NCBI GenBank assembly: GCA_014058105.1
Contig: JACGCM010000560.1
Coordinates: 5,642,001 to 5,706,000, forward strand
Direction: 5' to 3'
Length of the DNA: 64,000 nucleotides
From: Kingdonia uniflora
Lineage: Eukaryota; Streptophyta; Magnoliopsida; Ranunculales; Circaeasteraceae
Below, one piece after another: positions 46,685-58,281 of this stretch. The notes under the pieces were generated by a model. That model was not told the origin of the DNA and searched no databases. It saw nothing but the letters and a program-made list of their open reading frames with translations. The position numbers were made by a program, and so were the translations under genes. How positions within the stretch are numbered: position 1 is the first letter of the stretch; each line of letters begins with the position of its first letter.

Positions 46685-46700
46685 GTTGAAAGGGGGAGAT
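46685..46700 (+). other. Element 1: polypurine tract
   Basis: GTTGAAAGGGGGAGAT lies directly before the TG of the 3' LTR. Confidence 0.7.
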
Positions 46701-47224
46701 TGTAGGTACTTATCCCTCAAGCTTGGATATTATCGAGTTAATACCATGCTAGACTCAAGCAATATGTATGTAATATAGGCTATCAATAATGACACTTGGA
46801 CTACAAACTGCAGAAGATTATGGCTCGAGCACTCCAAGTAAAATAGAACATGTCAAGGATACCTATCTTCCTCGAATTAGCAGTTACAGAGATAACCTCC
46901 ACTCTTCCCCCAATTCAAGAGAACGTGTTGGTATATATAAATGAACTAAGAGTAAAGTCTATAAAAGGAATAGAGCATAGAAGAAGAAGGGAACCAACAA
47001 AAGTTTATCTAGCTCAAGAGATCATAACTTGTAAATTAAAATATCAGTTTCAAGCAATAAAGTTACAGTTACTAAATCCTTAACTCGAGGTCGTGGTTTT
47101 AACCTATTCAAAGGTATCCATGCTAATCACCTGTGTCCTCTTATATTATTGGTTATACTAATTATGCCACAGGTACATTCAGTGTAAGAGTTTATTCATG
47201 CTATTTCAAAATTAGGCCCTTACA
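46701..47224 (+). repeat. Element 1: 3' LTR
   Basis: It starts TGTAGGTACTTATCCC, ends CCCTTACA, and is followed by the ATGAC duplication at 47,225-47,229. Confidence 0.85.
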
Positions 47225-47539
47225 ATGACCGTTTAATGACTACTATCTATTTTTAATGATGGATATTTCAAAGCAGTTTTGATGAGTCTTCGATACGGTT
47301 GTATAATTGAATGAATAATTCATATTTTATGTAACGGCTCTTTAATGAGTTACTACTATAGTATGTCTTCTTCTGATCGTCAGGTTGAGTTACTGCTTGA
47401 AAGGTTAATTTGATACATGAGATCGAGATTGGAAGTAAGTCCTTATAAGTATAATTAAGAGGTTTTAAATCTGTAACCTGATTGTAAAGAGCTCATTCAT
47501 AATACTTGCGCTAAGATTAAGAACTCATGAGTAAGATCC

Positions 47540-47866
47540 CAAACCCATTGTAAAAACCATGAGTCGCGCATTGCAGCCAAGCTTGGGGAATTAAGAACTC
47601 CTTATTTTGGTCAACAATTGCTTGTTGATCGAACGCCGATACTGGTAGAGCCTTCCTTTAAGGGATTAACTACGATGGAGGCGAAAGAAACTAGTGAAGA
47701 CTATTTCTAGCTTCACCAGTTTCACCACATCATTCTTGTTGAGGCTGTTAAGGAGGATTACCTTTATGACATGGTAGAAAGTATTGTGGAGGACGAAGAC
47801 AATGCAGATGCTATTAGTCAGAATGGTACTTGCGAGTGTGGTTGTATAGGTTGCAAAAAGGTATAA
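47540..47866 (+). pseudogene. Element 4: antisense gene A
   Basis: The frame reads ESRIAAKLGELRTPYFGQQL, then RTPILVEPSFKGLTTMEAKE, and after one stop LHQFHHIILVEAVKEDYLYD. It aligns with element 2 gene A (EERVSAEMQKLKLRYFGDQ). It ends with a short cysteine cluster, CECGCIGC, before a GT that may be a splice donor (47,867, GGTATAAA). Confidence 0.55.
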
Positions 47867-48449
47867 ATACTTGTTTGTAGTTTGTATGGTTTTAATGAAA
47901 ATTAACCTTTGTTCCCTACCTTCAGTATGTTATTTTTACAGCTTCTTAAATTTTGTATTTCAAGTTTATCATGCGAACTTAGAAATTCAAACTTGTGATG
48001 GGTATTATCAATAGTAGTGTTGATCTGGGTCAATCTTGCTTAATGACTACTTGGAAATATAATCTTCAATAAAACCTTTAGGCTCCTGGATAGAAGTAAT
48101 ACTTCGACCTCTAGTAACATTCCCGAATTCGTTGGATAATGGTGATGTGTGCACTTGGTCAAATTTTCTTCCTTCATTTTCTGCGGAATTTTTTGATGTG
48201 AAATTTATATATTGACTTTCACGGATAATATTGCATCCCTGGAATCATGCTTTGGGATTGGCATGAATATATATTATTTCCCAAAATTCTGCTTTTCCAA
48301 ATATCTGTTTTCCCGCAAATTTGCTTTCTTTTGTCTATGTAAGGAGTTTTTCCATTAGGTATAATTCATCCCTCTATCTCTCTACGCAAATCTTCTATTT
48401 CATTTGGATTTCAGCTATCATAGTAAGGACATATTCTCATCATCGTTAA

Positions 48450-48770
48450 CATGCAGTAGTGGGTAGACTAGCCATCAAGGTGGTGAAGCTGCGTGAGTAG
48501 TATTTTTAGCTGTTACCCTATGATAGGGTATTACCTCAGTGGTCGTTACAATTGGATAGTCTGAAAGAAAAAGAAAAATGTGTGGAGCTCTATCGTCACT
48601 TCTGGTATGACATCATTCAAATTCTGATCCTTGATACAGGAGTTCGAGGAAGTGTTGTAAGGTAATCGCTCTGGACAAGCTTGTAGAAACGGATGAGAGA
48701 GCAGCTGGTGGGAAAATGATTCTTTGTGGTGAACCTAATCACCCTGGTTGTTTTAAATGTATCTATATCT
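48450..48770 (+). pseudogene. Element 4: antisense gene B
   Basis: GRLAIKVVKLRE near 48,460, then after frameshifts VLPQWSLQLDSLKEKEKCVE and LYRHFWYDIIQILILDTGVR, ending VIALDKLVETDERAAGGKMI. The pattern follows gene B of elements 1 and 2. Frameshifts and one stop break it. Confidence 0.5.
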
Positions 48771-50048
48771 AAATGTGGTTGTATGTATTCCGAAGTCGAA
48801 TTTTGAGAAGCTCGATTTGAGTTAATAAAAGAAAATTTCTATAAATTTTAGTATTCTATTATTTGTGAGTCTATTTTCATCCTTTTTTGAAATAAACTTA
48901 TCTATTATGAACGAATGTGTATCGAACTAGATGATATAAATTTACTTTATGTGTGTCGCTTGTACCGTATATAAATACACGTCTCCTGCTTGACTGTGAC
49001 AGCTATTATCTCAGACATCCGTTTCAAAAATTATAAAATTCAAATTTTTTGTTCTCAATAGTGATAATAGAAGGGGATTGAATAGAAATAGTATTGAAGT
49101 GCGAACTTGAGGGAAAGAAGAGTGAGTAGGCATACAAATTGTATGGTCTTTTTACTGTCTTGAAATAGAAGAAGTGTTATTACTATTTTAATAGCTAATG
49201 TGAAATGGGGAAATGATGATAGGGTACATTTTCCCAGAAATGATGGAAATGAATGGCAAAGGGGAAAAGACACCTCATTTCAGAAACTGAGGGCGGCTAA
49301 CACTTGTTAGAAGGAATCGTCATTTAACAAACTAAGAGAGAGTAATAAATCTCGTTTTTCTCTCCCAAAGGGTCATCCTTCGTTTTTAGAGAGAGAAAGA
49401 ACTGATGAGAAAACTTATTCCAGAAAGAGAAAGTTTCCAAGTTCTGTAACGCAATCTATCACTGAAATTTTAGTTAAAGCTTCCCACTATATGCTGGTTG
49501 TTCTTGAAGAACACTGACAAAAGAGTCATCTTCCCCAGTCATTTATGAAGCTTGAGGAATATGGTTCTTCCAATTCAGGTTGGTATTTTAACTTTTGATT
49601 TCTATGATTTGTAGTTTGAATAGTATAATTTTGTTTGTTTGAATGTGGTTTTCTTGAATTCGGGTGGTTATGTGTGAAGAATTTGTAATTTGTTTCTATG
49701 AATTTTGGGGTTTTTAGGGGGAGGGTAAATATAGGTACAAATCTATAGGATTTCCCCCTAAAATTTAAAACAAAACTGATAAAATTTCTTTTTTAGGTTA
49801 ATTGTGTGTAATTTGGAAAAATAATTAATATTTGAAAACTTGTGAGATACGCACTAGTATTTGTTGTTCAAAGTAGTTATAGATGTTTAAGATTTTTGTA
49901 TTCTTGATGAAATGATCGACCCAAACTGTCAGGACGAGCCATGGAGAAAATTTAACAGTCAATCACTGCTTGTCTTTGTAGGTCGAGTATGTATATTTAG
50001 AACTTAATACCTAGGAGTAAATTTGCAGTCTCATCGAGCTCAGAGAAA

Positions 50049-52145
50049 ATGTCTTCATCAGGACAAGATGACAAATTCGACAATACGAAGGAGGAGGTTG
50101 TGGATAGTTGGGAAGAACTAGGCGAGGTCGGGCCTTTACAGGTTGAACCTAAAGTATTAGGGGCTTCTGTAAGGGATAATGTTTTGAGTATGATAGTGTT
50201 TTGTGTATATTCAGACAGGGTAGATATTGGAAAGGAATTCCTTGGATATAATAGGAGACTAAAAGGTCAGTGCGGGGGGGGGGGGGGGGTGAGTATGTTG
50301 TAGAAGTTTTTTTTTTAGGAGTTCACTCCAGTAGAGGGGCTAAAGAAGTATTATCAAGATACTAACCTCAAATAGGTCAAGAAGGATATGAATCTTTCGA
50401 ACGATGTGACCTTAGAGTATTGTACCGGGCGCTTGGGGTTTGGTCATGGTGATGGTTTTTTATTCTATACCAATCAGTTGTTATACAATCTTAAGTTACC
50501 TATAATTTACTTCTAAAAGGGGGTCATTAATCTGATACATTGCTGCCCAGTACAACTAAACGATAATGTGCATGAAATGATGAAAGTCTGTGTGACTCAA
50601 ACAATAGATGGAGCGCAAATAGGGTTGCAAAAAGATCGCTTTTGATGTCATGAAATTTTAAAGGCAAAAATATTTGAGGGCGAGTTGAAGCTGTTATTTG
50701 TACAGTAATTCCTTGAGACTAATTTTTTTTATTTCAATTCCGTTGGTCGACCATGGAATGACAATCTGGTACTGGTTAGAGAGAATTGTATACAGGTTCC
50801 AGATGAACCAGCGCCTGAGCTATAATTTAAGTATTTTAGTCCGAGTAAGTGTTTATCGCTAAACTTGGTAAGTGACCATCTTTGTATGTTCATGCTCCTT
50901 ATCATTTCTTTTATTTCTTGTTGTAGGTCCTCAGGCAACTGCTACTCTAAAAAATTCGAGCCTTTTTGATAGTGTTCATCAAGAAAAGAATGAACTTAAT
51001 GAAGTATTTGTTGATTTTGAGATTTCCAAAATTTAGCAGGTTAACTAGAGGTGAGCTATGGCTACGCAAGATGAGAACCCAATCTAAAGAAGTTCATCAT
51101 TAACCACTAGTGATAGCCTTGAGCTTCCATCTATAATTGGTAGATATTCTGCCTCCTGAGGCTTCAGGTGGCAATCGGAAACTTTGTTGACTCAAAAAGG
51201 CCAGTCATGAGCTTCCATGAAACAAGAAGATGGCTCAAGCGACTGATGATGGTTTGACTATACTCGTGCTTGAATCTACTGAAGCCAGGTTTGTTGAAAA
51301 GGAGAAGTTGAAGAAATATAAGGTCGGTGTTACTGAAGTGGACGATGGGGACGATACCGCGTTAACAAGGCGGAAAACTCATGAAATCGGTGGAAGTGAT
51401 TGTTCTCGATCTACTACAATAACTAAACACAAGGATATTGAGAGTTGCTGCTTTCATCTTGCTCTAGCCGACTTAGAGAAACTCGATAAAATGTTCCAAG
51501 AATTGGTCACACCGGCATAGTTATATTTTGCCCTCTGATTATTCCTTTTATACTGTTCTTACGATTACATTTTCTAAGCTGTGTTGCTTTAGTAGCTATT
51601 GATGCTAGTTAAAGGTTCATCTCGGGGAATAAAGAAATGAAATAATGATCATCTCAAGCTATCCTGCAAGGTCGAGGCTTAAATATTAGCTAAGTGTTCA
51701 TTAAATGGAGAAAATGAAGAGTTAAAGGCTCGGTTAGGCGGTTTAGTTGTGACGGCCGAGAAAGAAATGGAGAGAGCTATGAAGGAAGTGAGTACTGCAG
51801 TGAGGTTAGGACTACAGAACTAGGTAATCGAGCACCAGAAGGTCTTGGAGAAGGCAGCAGAGGCGATTATGTTAGACTGAACAATCTGATATAATCTTAT
51901 TGTTATTTTGGCCTTTCAGAGAATGATATCACTTTTGGGCTTGATGGTAAATATTAGGACATCATCTTCCCTTCCGAGGTTGAGGATGAAAATGTTGATG
52001 AAGAATAGCCAGATGTTCATGCTCCTACTGAAGATGCTGCCAATGATTAATCTGCCGAAGCTTGTGTTGGTATGGGTAAAGCTCCCGGTATTTATGCTGA
52101 GAAGGTGCCGCCTCTAGAAGTAGAGCCTACCAAAGGCTACTATGC
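50049..52145 (+). pseudogene. Element 4: antisense gene C
   Basis: The ATG at 50,049 opens an acidic N-terminus (DNTKEEVVDSWEELGEVGPL). A run of 16 G at 50,274-50,289 follows, then the domain in broken frames: TLEYCTGRLGFGHGDGFLFY, CCPVQLNDNVHEMMKVC and NSVGRPWNDNLVLVRENCIQ. The first conserved intron is intact in form (50,845-50,926; GTAAGT to TTGTAG), joining A|GT in a serine codon followed by proline-glutamine, as in element 3. Later segments (51,230-51,520, then 51,650-52,145) are helical and acidic, ending KVPPLEVEPTKGYYACNLC. Confidence 0.6.
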
Positions 52146-52289
52146 TTGTAACTTATGTTAATTTGGTCCTCTGTTAGTATTTTGATTGTTGATTATTGTG
52201 AAGTTTTATTATTATTTTTGGGGAAACTGTAGATTTTGAAGGGAATGTCTGCATGTAAGCTAGATTTTAACTCTATGAATAATATAGGA

Positions 52290-52640
52290 ATTATAATTTT
52301 TGTAGGACATAGAGTAACTGAGGGCGACTATAGACAATCTGCAGAGAGTATTGAATCGAGCTAGAAATGCCATGAGTCGTGCTCATCAGGTAATAGCCCG
52401 ATCTGAATATCAAATAAGGTATGATAATCTTTGCCAGATAGCATTGGCAAGAGCTGTGTGATATCCAGTTTAAATTTGCTAAGAAAAAAATGGACAAGAA
52501 TGAATCTCTTAGGAAAGAGCCTGATAGCTTTAAGACGCTGAAAAAAGTATTAAAAGAAATCCCCTTGAAAGATAAGTGTGAGAAGTCGTCGCTAACCTTA
52601 ACGGTTTATTTTTAGGTAGAAGTTGATAGTGAAAGAGGCT
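52290..52640 (+). pseudogene. Element 4: possible coiled-coil tail (D) fragment
   Basis: Fragments such as SRAHQVIARSEYQIRYDNLC and a lysine-rich segment near 52,520-52,580 look like the coiled-coil tail D of elements 1 and 2. The match is by position and composition only. Confidence 0.35.
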
Positions 52641-52664
52641 TAAAGGATGCGTATATATATATTT

Positions 52665-52736
52665 CTTGGCATCAGAGCCATATGTGGCTAGAATTTTAGG
52701 TCACATAGGTATGTTAAATCTTATGTAAGAATTAAG
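52665..52736 (+). repeat. Segment shared with 28,426-28,510
   Basis: CTTGGCATCAGAGCCATATG, then GTGGCTA and ATAGGTATG, match the copy in element 1 without length change. It ends where the LTR of element 3 begins. Confidence 0.5.
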
Positions 52737-53515
52737 TATAGGGGCCTAACTTTGTACATAGGGAAGTCGGCTCTTACACCATGAGATTTATCCTCACTCT
52801 AAGGGGATTAAGTATGTAATCTATAGCATAAGTAATCTACTGACAATATACTTGCGTGGAGGCCTAAAATGTGACGCTCGACGACCTCTGATGAGGATTT
52901 TTAAGTGAGTTTATATTACTGTCGAGTAGTCGAAGGTTCGAGTATTATATGTTTTATAGGGTGATCGAAGGTAAACTATAAGGGCTCATGGGAGAGATTT
53001 TGTAACTTCTCATTGATTCCCCATCTCTCCTATTTATAGGACATAGGAAGGGCTGAGTCACCAAGGTTAGGTCATATTACAAGTGTACCCTATGGGTATC
53101 CTTCGGATATCGAGCAGATATCTCGGAGTTGGTATTGATGCCGAAAATGTTGGGTCTGGCACTGTGCTCTGACATTGTAGTAGTTGTTGGTTCTGTCACT
53201 ATTGCAGTTATTGGTTCTGTTACTATAGCCGTCTGTTGGTTTTGTCACTGTAGCTGATAGGACCGACAACGGTGCCATTCTTATCCGATGAGTTGTCTGT
53301 CTTGTAACACTTCAACCATGTACGGATATGGTCGAAGTGTTTCTGATGTTGATGTGGAGTTCGTCTTCTAGGCTTGTTCAGAGTCGAGGCTTTGTCATCG
53401 GATAATCTTTGGAAGGCTTGTTTATGGATTGAGTGGGCTTCTAAATGTTCGAGTAGGCGTCGAAGTAGCCTTCGAGTGCTTGACTGGGGTAGAAGGCTGC
53501 GAGTAGGCTACTACA
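52737..53515 (-). repeat. Element 3: 3' LTR
   Basis: On the minus strand it starts TGTAGTAGCCTACTCG (53,515), right after the polypurine tract, and ends near 52,737 with GGTGTAAGAGCC and AGTTAGGCCCC, the same type of end as elements 1 and 2. A TATA box, CCTATAAATAGG, lies at 53,040-53,029. A 24-bp unit (GTTGGTTCTGTCACTATTGC) is imperfectly repeated three times at 53,180-53,254. Confidence 0.75.
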
Positions 53516-53529
53516 TTCACCCCCTCTTA
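53516..53529 (-). other. Element 3: polypurine tract
   Basis: On the minus strand AAGAGGGGGTGAA directly precedes the LTR start TGTAG. Confidence 0.7.
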
Positions 53530-53775
53530 ACAAGGGTCTCAAAAATAGGTGTAGAGGCATTTGTTGAGAAAAACCATTGGCTGCTGGAAGTTGAATAGTT
53601 GACTATTAGTTTTCGAGGGAGGTTCTAAAGGAGGGTAATAAAGGAATGTTGGTAGTTATGGAGTAATTAATGAGGTTTAATGGGTCTATAAGTAGGGGTT
53701 ATGGAGGGGGTAACACTGTATACTCATTTTCTGTTGCACTCTCTTCTCCTTTCTCTGAATTTCCTCAAAACATAA

Positions 53776-54115
53776 TGGATACCACACCCAACACTTGCTA
53801 CCAGAAAAGGATGGGATTTGCCCGAGACCGTTGTATAAAGCAGAAGACTGTTGAATTGAAGTTGAAGTTCTTCAGAGATCATGAGCTTGACTGGGACATG
53901 CCTGACCTGGTGGAGTTAGAGGCTGGGGAACCCATCAACGGGGTGTCTTATGCTTACTTGTGGGGGTAGATAAAATTTCACTTTACCACTGCTGAGAAAT
54001 ACTATCTCTATCTGTCGAGCTTGGCCGAGTATCTTGTGTAGGCAGAGGATCAATTGGTGGAGGAGCAGGATTTGGTTGGAGGAGATGGCCCATCTAAAAT
54101 TAGGGTAGGTTCTTC
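53776..54115 (+). pseudogene. Element 3: antisense gene A, copy 1
   Basis: The ATG at 53,776 opens MDTTPNTCYQKRMGFARDRC, then IKQKTVELKLKFFRDHELDW and LVELEAGEPINGVSYAYLWG. A TAG at 53,968 follows, and then KFHFTTAEKYYLYLSSLAEY in the same frame. It aligns with gene A of element 2. A TATA-like TCTATAAGTA lies upstream near 53,685, about 90 bp before the ATG, compatible with its own antisense promoter inside the element. Confidence 0.55.
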
Positions 54116-54639
54116 TTGAATTGGGGCAAGGTGGTGGTAATTGGGTTTTTTTTTTGTAGTTTTCTATTTCTATTGTAGATTTTGTATGACTGTGTTTGGA
54201 GGTCTCCTCTTGCTTTTGTAATTTTTCATATTGTAATGAACATAACCGGTACCGTAAATTTGAGTTTATGTCTGATAAATATGGTAGGTGAATATATTAT
54301 AACTTTGAATGTTAACATGTGGCAATGGTTACATTTAGAAAAATTGACTTCGAAGTATAATGAGATGGTCGAAGATAAATGGCCCTATTTTAGTTGAAAT
54401 TCGATGAAATAAGGTATAAGACAAAGTATTAAAGGGGTCGGTGGTTCGATGCTGGGGATTTGTTCGACTGCAAGTCCTTCGGAATGTGGTTTGAGTGCGC
54501 ATACAGATGAAACAGTTATGTCTAGGAAGTTATAAAGTCTAGACTGTTGTGTTTTCAAGGAGAAAAATTGAATACTGTAATGAATGCGACTTGGGATTAG
54601 GAAAGGTTTAAATGTACCTTCAAGTATAAAATGAGGTGT

Positions 54640-55100
54640 TGCGGGGGGAACTTCTCATATGTCTTCTTTCTTCTCTGAGTATAATATCTGCATCGTCGTC
54701 CCAAAGCAATAAAAATGCTTCCAACACTAAGCACCAGGACCGGGTGGCAACGAAGGTTCTTCGTGCTCGTGAGAAGACCATGGAGTTGAAATAGAGATTT
54801 CTCGGTGACCGAGATTTGGACTCAGAGATGCCAGAGTTGATTGATGTGGGGCCCGGGGAACCCATTAGTGGGGTATCCTTTGCATACTGGTGGGAGGTCC
54901 TACAGGTGACGGGCCCATTTCTCAGCCACCGTTTGGCCTTGCCACAGTTATTTGCTGAAGAGATGGTGAACCAGGAAGATGTTGTTGTTGAGGTTGGTGT
55001 GAGAAGAAGTTTCTCGACGATAAATAGGGGCTTCTTGAAATGTTTTGTTAACTGTTTAGATAGGATGGCATGTAGACGTATTTATATGTACTATTTATTT
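54640..55100 (+). pseudogene. Element 3: antisense gene A, copy 2
   Basis: It reads KVLRAREKTMELK, a stop, then RFLGDRDLDSEMPELIDVGP and GEPISGVSFAYWWEVLQ, and ends ALPQLFAEEMVNQEDVVVEV. It repeats copy 1 (GEPINGVSYAYLWG) about 0.9 kb downstream with clear divergence, so gene A is duplicated in this element. Confidence 0.55.
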
Positions 55101-56100
55101 TGACTGCTCTGATCTGTATTATGTGGGAAGGTTTTTGCCCGATGAAATTTAAAGTTTTAGAAAATTACTGATGAAGTAGAATACTGAATATTTGGAAGGT
55201 ATTTTAGGCGCGATCATCTTGTTGAATGTCGAATGTATAATAAATCCAATGCTTGATATATTTTGGAATCGAATGTGAGGTTAGTTGCGGACGAATGTTT
55301 GAGACACGATATAATCGATTACTCGTGTACGAGAAGGGGGTGTGTCAAAGGTCTGTTGGATTTGAATGGACAAACTGTCAGCCCTGAGTGTGTCATGCAG
55401 GTTATCATGATTTATCTGCATTTTGCGGAAAAAGGTTGATTTGATGTAGGCATTTGATTGGATTGCTTCGATTGAAAATCAGAAGGTTTGAGTTATTTTG
55501 AGTTTAAAGTTAAGTCAATGTGAGCGTGCAATTCGCACATGAGGGTAATGAGGGGCAAAGTGGTCAAAACACATCTCAGCCAATAAGTAGGTGCAATGGG
55601 GTAGTGGCAAATGATAGTGGTTTGGAAATCGAGGTAGTTTTTGGTATTCCGAGGAGGTATATATAGTAGAATTAATAAACGTATTGTTCACAGAAAAATC
55701 AGAGAGTGAGAGGAAGGAAACATAGCCATTATTTCGTGAAGCTTGAGAGAGATTACTGGGTAGTTGCTGAGGACCGATTGACTTGCTGTTTTGATTGTAC
55801 TTCCACTAACACAGGTATTTCAATTGATATCTCTCTATTTTAGTTTGTCTTTGCCTTCTGTATCTGTAAGTAGAATCTTCTGGGTTTACAGTCGTGAGGA
55901 TATGATCGAGGACAGGGGGAAACCATGTTTCTGGGTCTAGGTCATTTGGGATTCTGAGGGTATTGATGGTGGGTTTGGGATTGGGGTTGAGTTTTCGAAT
56001 GTGTTTGTATCTGTTAGAGAGGGTAGATAAAAATTGGTTATTGACACATAATAATCGAATGTATCGATCTAATTGCGTGGCTCTTCTTATGCAGGATAAG
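55101..56100. other. Element 3: spacer before gene C
   Basis: No gene is recognised. GGTATATATAGTAGAA near 55,655 is TATA-like and lies about 440 bp before the first good ATG of gene C, and CTAACACAG near 55,810 resembles a splice acceptor. These could be the promoter and leader of the antisense unit. Confidence 0.35.
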
Positions 56101-58281
56101 ATGCGTACCCGTCGCGCTTTGAGGCTGAGGCTTATAGAGGAGGAGGTCAAAAATAAAGCAAGTGTGTCTGGTCGTGCTCCGATGGATGAGGGCAGCGGCG
56201 TAGAAGAACTAGTCATAGCAAAAGATGTGCCTTTGGCCATGGTGGTTTCTGAAACTGGGTTTCCAAGTAGTAGACATCATAAAATAGTAGTGACTGAGGA
56301 TAGAGGTGAGGAAGATATGGAGGGAGGAGAAAAAGAGAAACGCGAAGGTCGAGTTGGGCCTTCTGGTGGAGAAAGAAGGAAGGGGGAGCAAGCAGACCCT
56401 GATGAGGATTCGACAGAGTCGGATGAGGCTATTGGTTCTTTTCCAAAGAGAGAGAAGCTGAGGTTAGATCGATTTATGGCTAAATATGGGTTGTCAAAGG
56501 TAGGGGTTATATTATATTTTACGGGGTCAGGGTACAGCTTCCAGTCGAAGCCTCGATAAGGTATTATGGCCTTTAGAGGCTAAATTTGGCTAGGGATGCA
56601 ACTACCCCATAGAAGGCTGGTGAAGGAGGTGTTGAAATTTTGGGAAGTGGCCCCGTGCCAAATGAATGGGATTTTTTATGAAATGATGAAGGTAATTGAG
56701 GGTATAAATGTAAAACTACGAGGTGAGGGTAGAAGTTTAATTGAGTGGTACAACATTGTCTCATTCTATTCCAAGAAGCCTAACCAGAAGGTCGGCACAT
56801 ATAACATCCTGTATCATGCGGATAAGCTCTGGTTGTTTGATCTGTGCTCGACAGGTCGAGGGTGGGACAAAGATTTGGTTGTAGTACGGGGTAATTATGA
56901 GAATGTCAAAGGGGAGGACCTTTATAGGTTACTGCATAAAGTCCATAATCCAAGTAAGTTTTTTGTCAAAGATTTTTTTGATATATTGTTCGAATAAACT
57001 GGTGATTGCATTTTTGTTTGTTTTGTAGGTCCTCAAAACTGGACTTGGGTGAATCCGAGGGATTTTATTGATGCCTTAATCAATTCAGACGAAGAGTGAG
57101 TAAATTCTATTTTTACGAAGCTCGGTATCAAGATAAAGAGGCAGAAAATGACAGATTCCCTGCTTCGAAATGTACCCATTACATTGAAGCCATCAAAGAA
57201 GAGGGGAGGCGAAAGTGCTTCGAAAGTGGTCGAAGGAATGGAGGAGGAGAATTTGGCAGGGAAAGTATAATATGTTCTGAAGGTGAAAAGATCATCGAGG
57301 CAGGCAGTGCCAGTACCCGAACTAGTTAGTGAAGCTTCGAGATAGAGGCCAAAGCAGGCATCAACCCAGCCTGAGAAAGGGAAGGACAGGTTCATTCCTG
57401 AGTCTCCAAGGGTACAACAGATGAAGGGTACTCAATGCAAAAGGCATAGGGCACTGGGGAAAGATGATGGTGAAGATGCGGACGAAGGTATGACTGAGGT
57501 TGAGCGAGAGGAACAGACTCTAGCCGTGGCTGCTTCAATGGCAGAACTCTGTGGCGATAACCCAGATGAGGCGTCGAGACAGATGAAGAGTAGTATGTAC
57601 CAGGTAACTAACTATTTATTTGTGAGATTCTGACATTTTCCTAAGTGCTTTATTCTTCGAGAAATACTGACGGCTCAAATATTCTAGCAGACGGATGCTT
57701 GGGCACAGTCTTTCAACAAGGTGGTGAAAGTGGCAAAGAGGAAGTTACAGGAGGCAGTTGACAGTTTGGAGCTTGCTTGAGGGACTGAAGGGTCGCTGGT
57801 GTCTGAGAATAAAACTTTAAACCGGGATCTGGCGGCTATCAATGATGCATTCGAGAAGAGATTCAAAGCTAAACATTATAATCATGAGCAGGTATTAAAG
57901 TCAAAGCTTGCTGAGAAGGAGAAGGAAAAGAAAGATAAGAAGGAGCATTTCTAAGGGAAATTTAATTATGAAGTTTCGGATAATGTCAGGATGAAGGAGT
58001 TCATAGAGGATTTGGGGTATGATCCTAAAACTTTGGAACGCTTCTCTGTTATACAAGATCTCGCTGTTGAAGGTTCTTTATGGATAGAGGGGATAAAGAT
58101 AGATGTTAATGATGTAGGTGTTGGAGGTGGTATGGAGGCTCCTGTGATCGAAGGTACCAATGTTGGAACTGCAACTGATGTGGTCATCTATGGTGCAGGG
58201 TTGAAATCATCTACTGGAGGTGTTGGAGGTGTTAACACCAAAGAGCCTGTTGGGGGAGAAGGTACATCTGCTCCGATATAA
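56101..58281 (+). pseudogene. Element 3: antisense gene C
   Basis: The best preserved copy. Exon 1 starts MRTRRALRLRLIEEEVKNKA, then an acidic/basic stretch and SDEAIGSFPKREKLRLDRFM. After a frameshift near 56,560, LPHRRLVKEVLKFWEVAPCQ, LIEWYNIVSFYSKKPNQKVG and KLWLFDLCSTGRGWDKDLVV form the globular domain. Intron 1 is 56,954-57,028 (GTAAGT...TTGTAG), in phase. A GTGAGT after DALINSDEE may begin another. A basic segment follows (KKRGGESASKVVEGMEEENL), then 57,421-57,603. Intron 57,604-57,690 precedes TDAWAQSFNKVVKVAKRKLQ, coiled coil, and a glycine-rich end (GVGGGMEAPVIEGTNVGTAT). Only a few stops remain. The function is unknown; the basic and coiled-coil parts suggest a nucleic-acid-binding or scaffolding protein. 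Confidence 0.65.

Larger units (their letters stand above)
22428..47224 (+). mobile_element. Element 1: Ty3/gypsy (Tat-like), split by element 2
   Basis: LTRs at 22,428-22,938 and 46,701-47,224 are flanked by the identical 5-bp ATGAC (22,423-22,427 and 47,225-47,229). Plus-strand order is gag, protease, reverse transcriptase with RNase H, a second RNase H, integrase; then come minus-strand genes (C/D, B, A), polypurine tract and 3' LTR. Two RNase H domains and antisense genes downstream of pol are known features of the plant Tat lineage. Element 2 (31,756-42,546) lies inside it; without that insert its length would be about 14.0 kb. Its coding regions hold many stops. The LTRs have drifted visibly, including TG to TA at the left end. 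Confidence 0.85.
47225..52736 (-). mobile_element. Element 4: 3' region with antisense genes
   Basis: This is the continuation of the sequence cut at 22,427. It carries plus-strand copies of genes A, B and C/D in the same order as the other elements, so the element itself runs on the minus strand. Its gag-pol should lie beyond element 3, outside the window. The LTR/interior border in this part was not found. Stretches 47,867-48,450 and 48,770-50,048 hold no recognised gene and are AT-rich. Confidence 0.6.
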
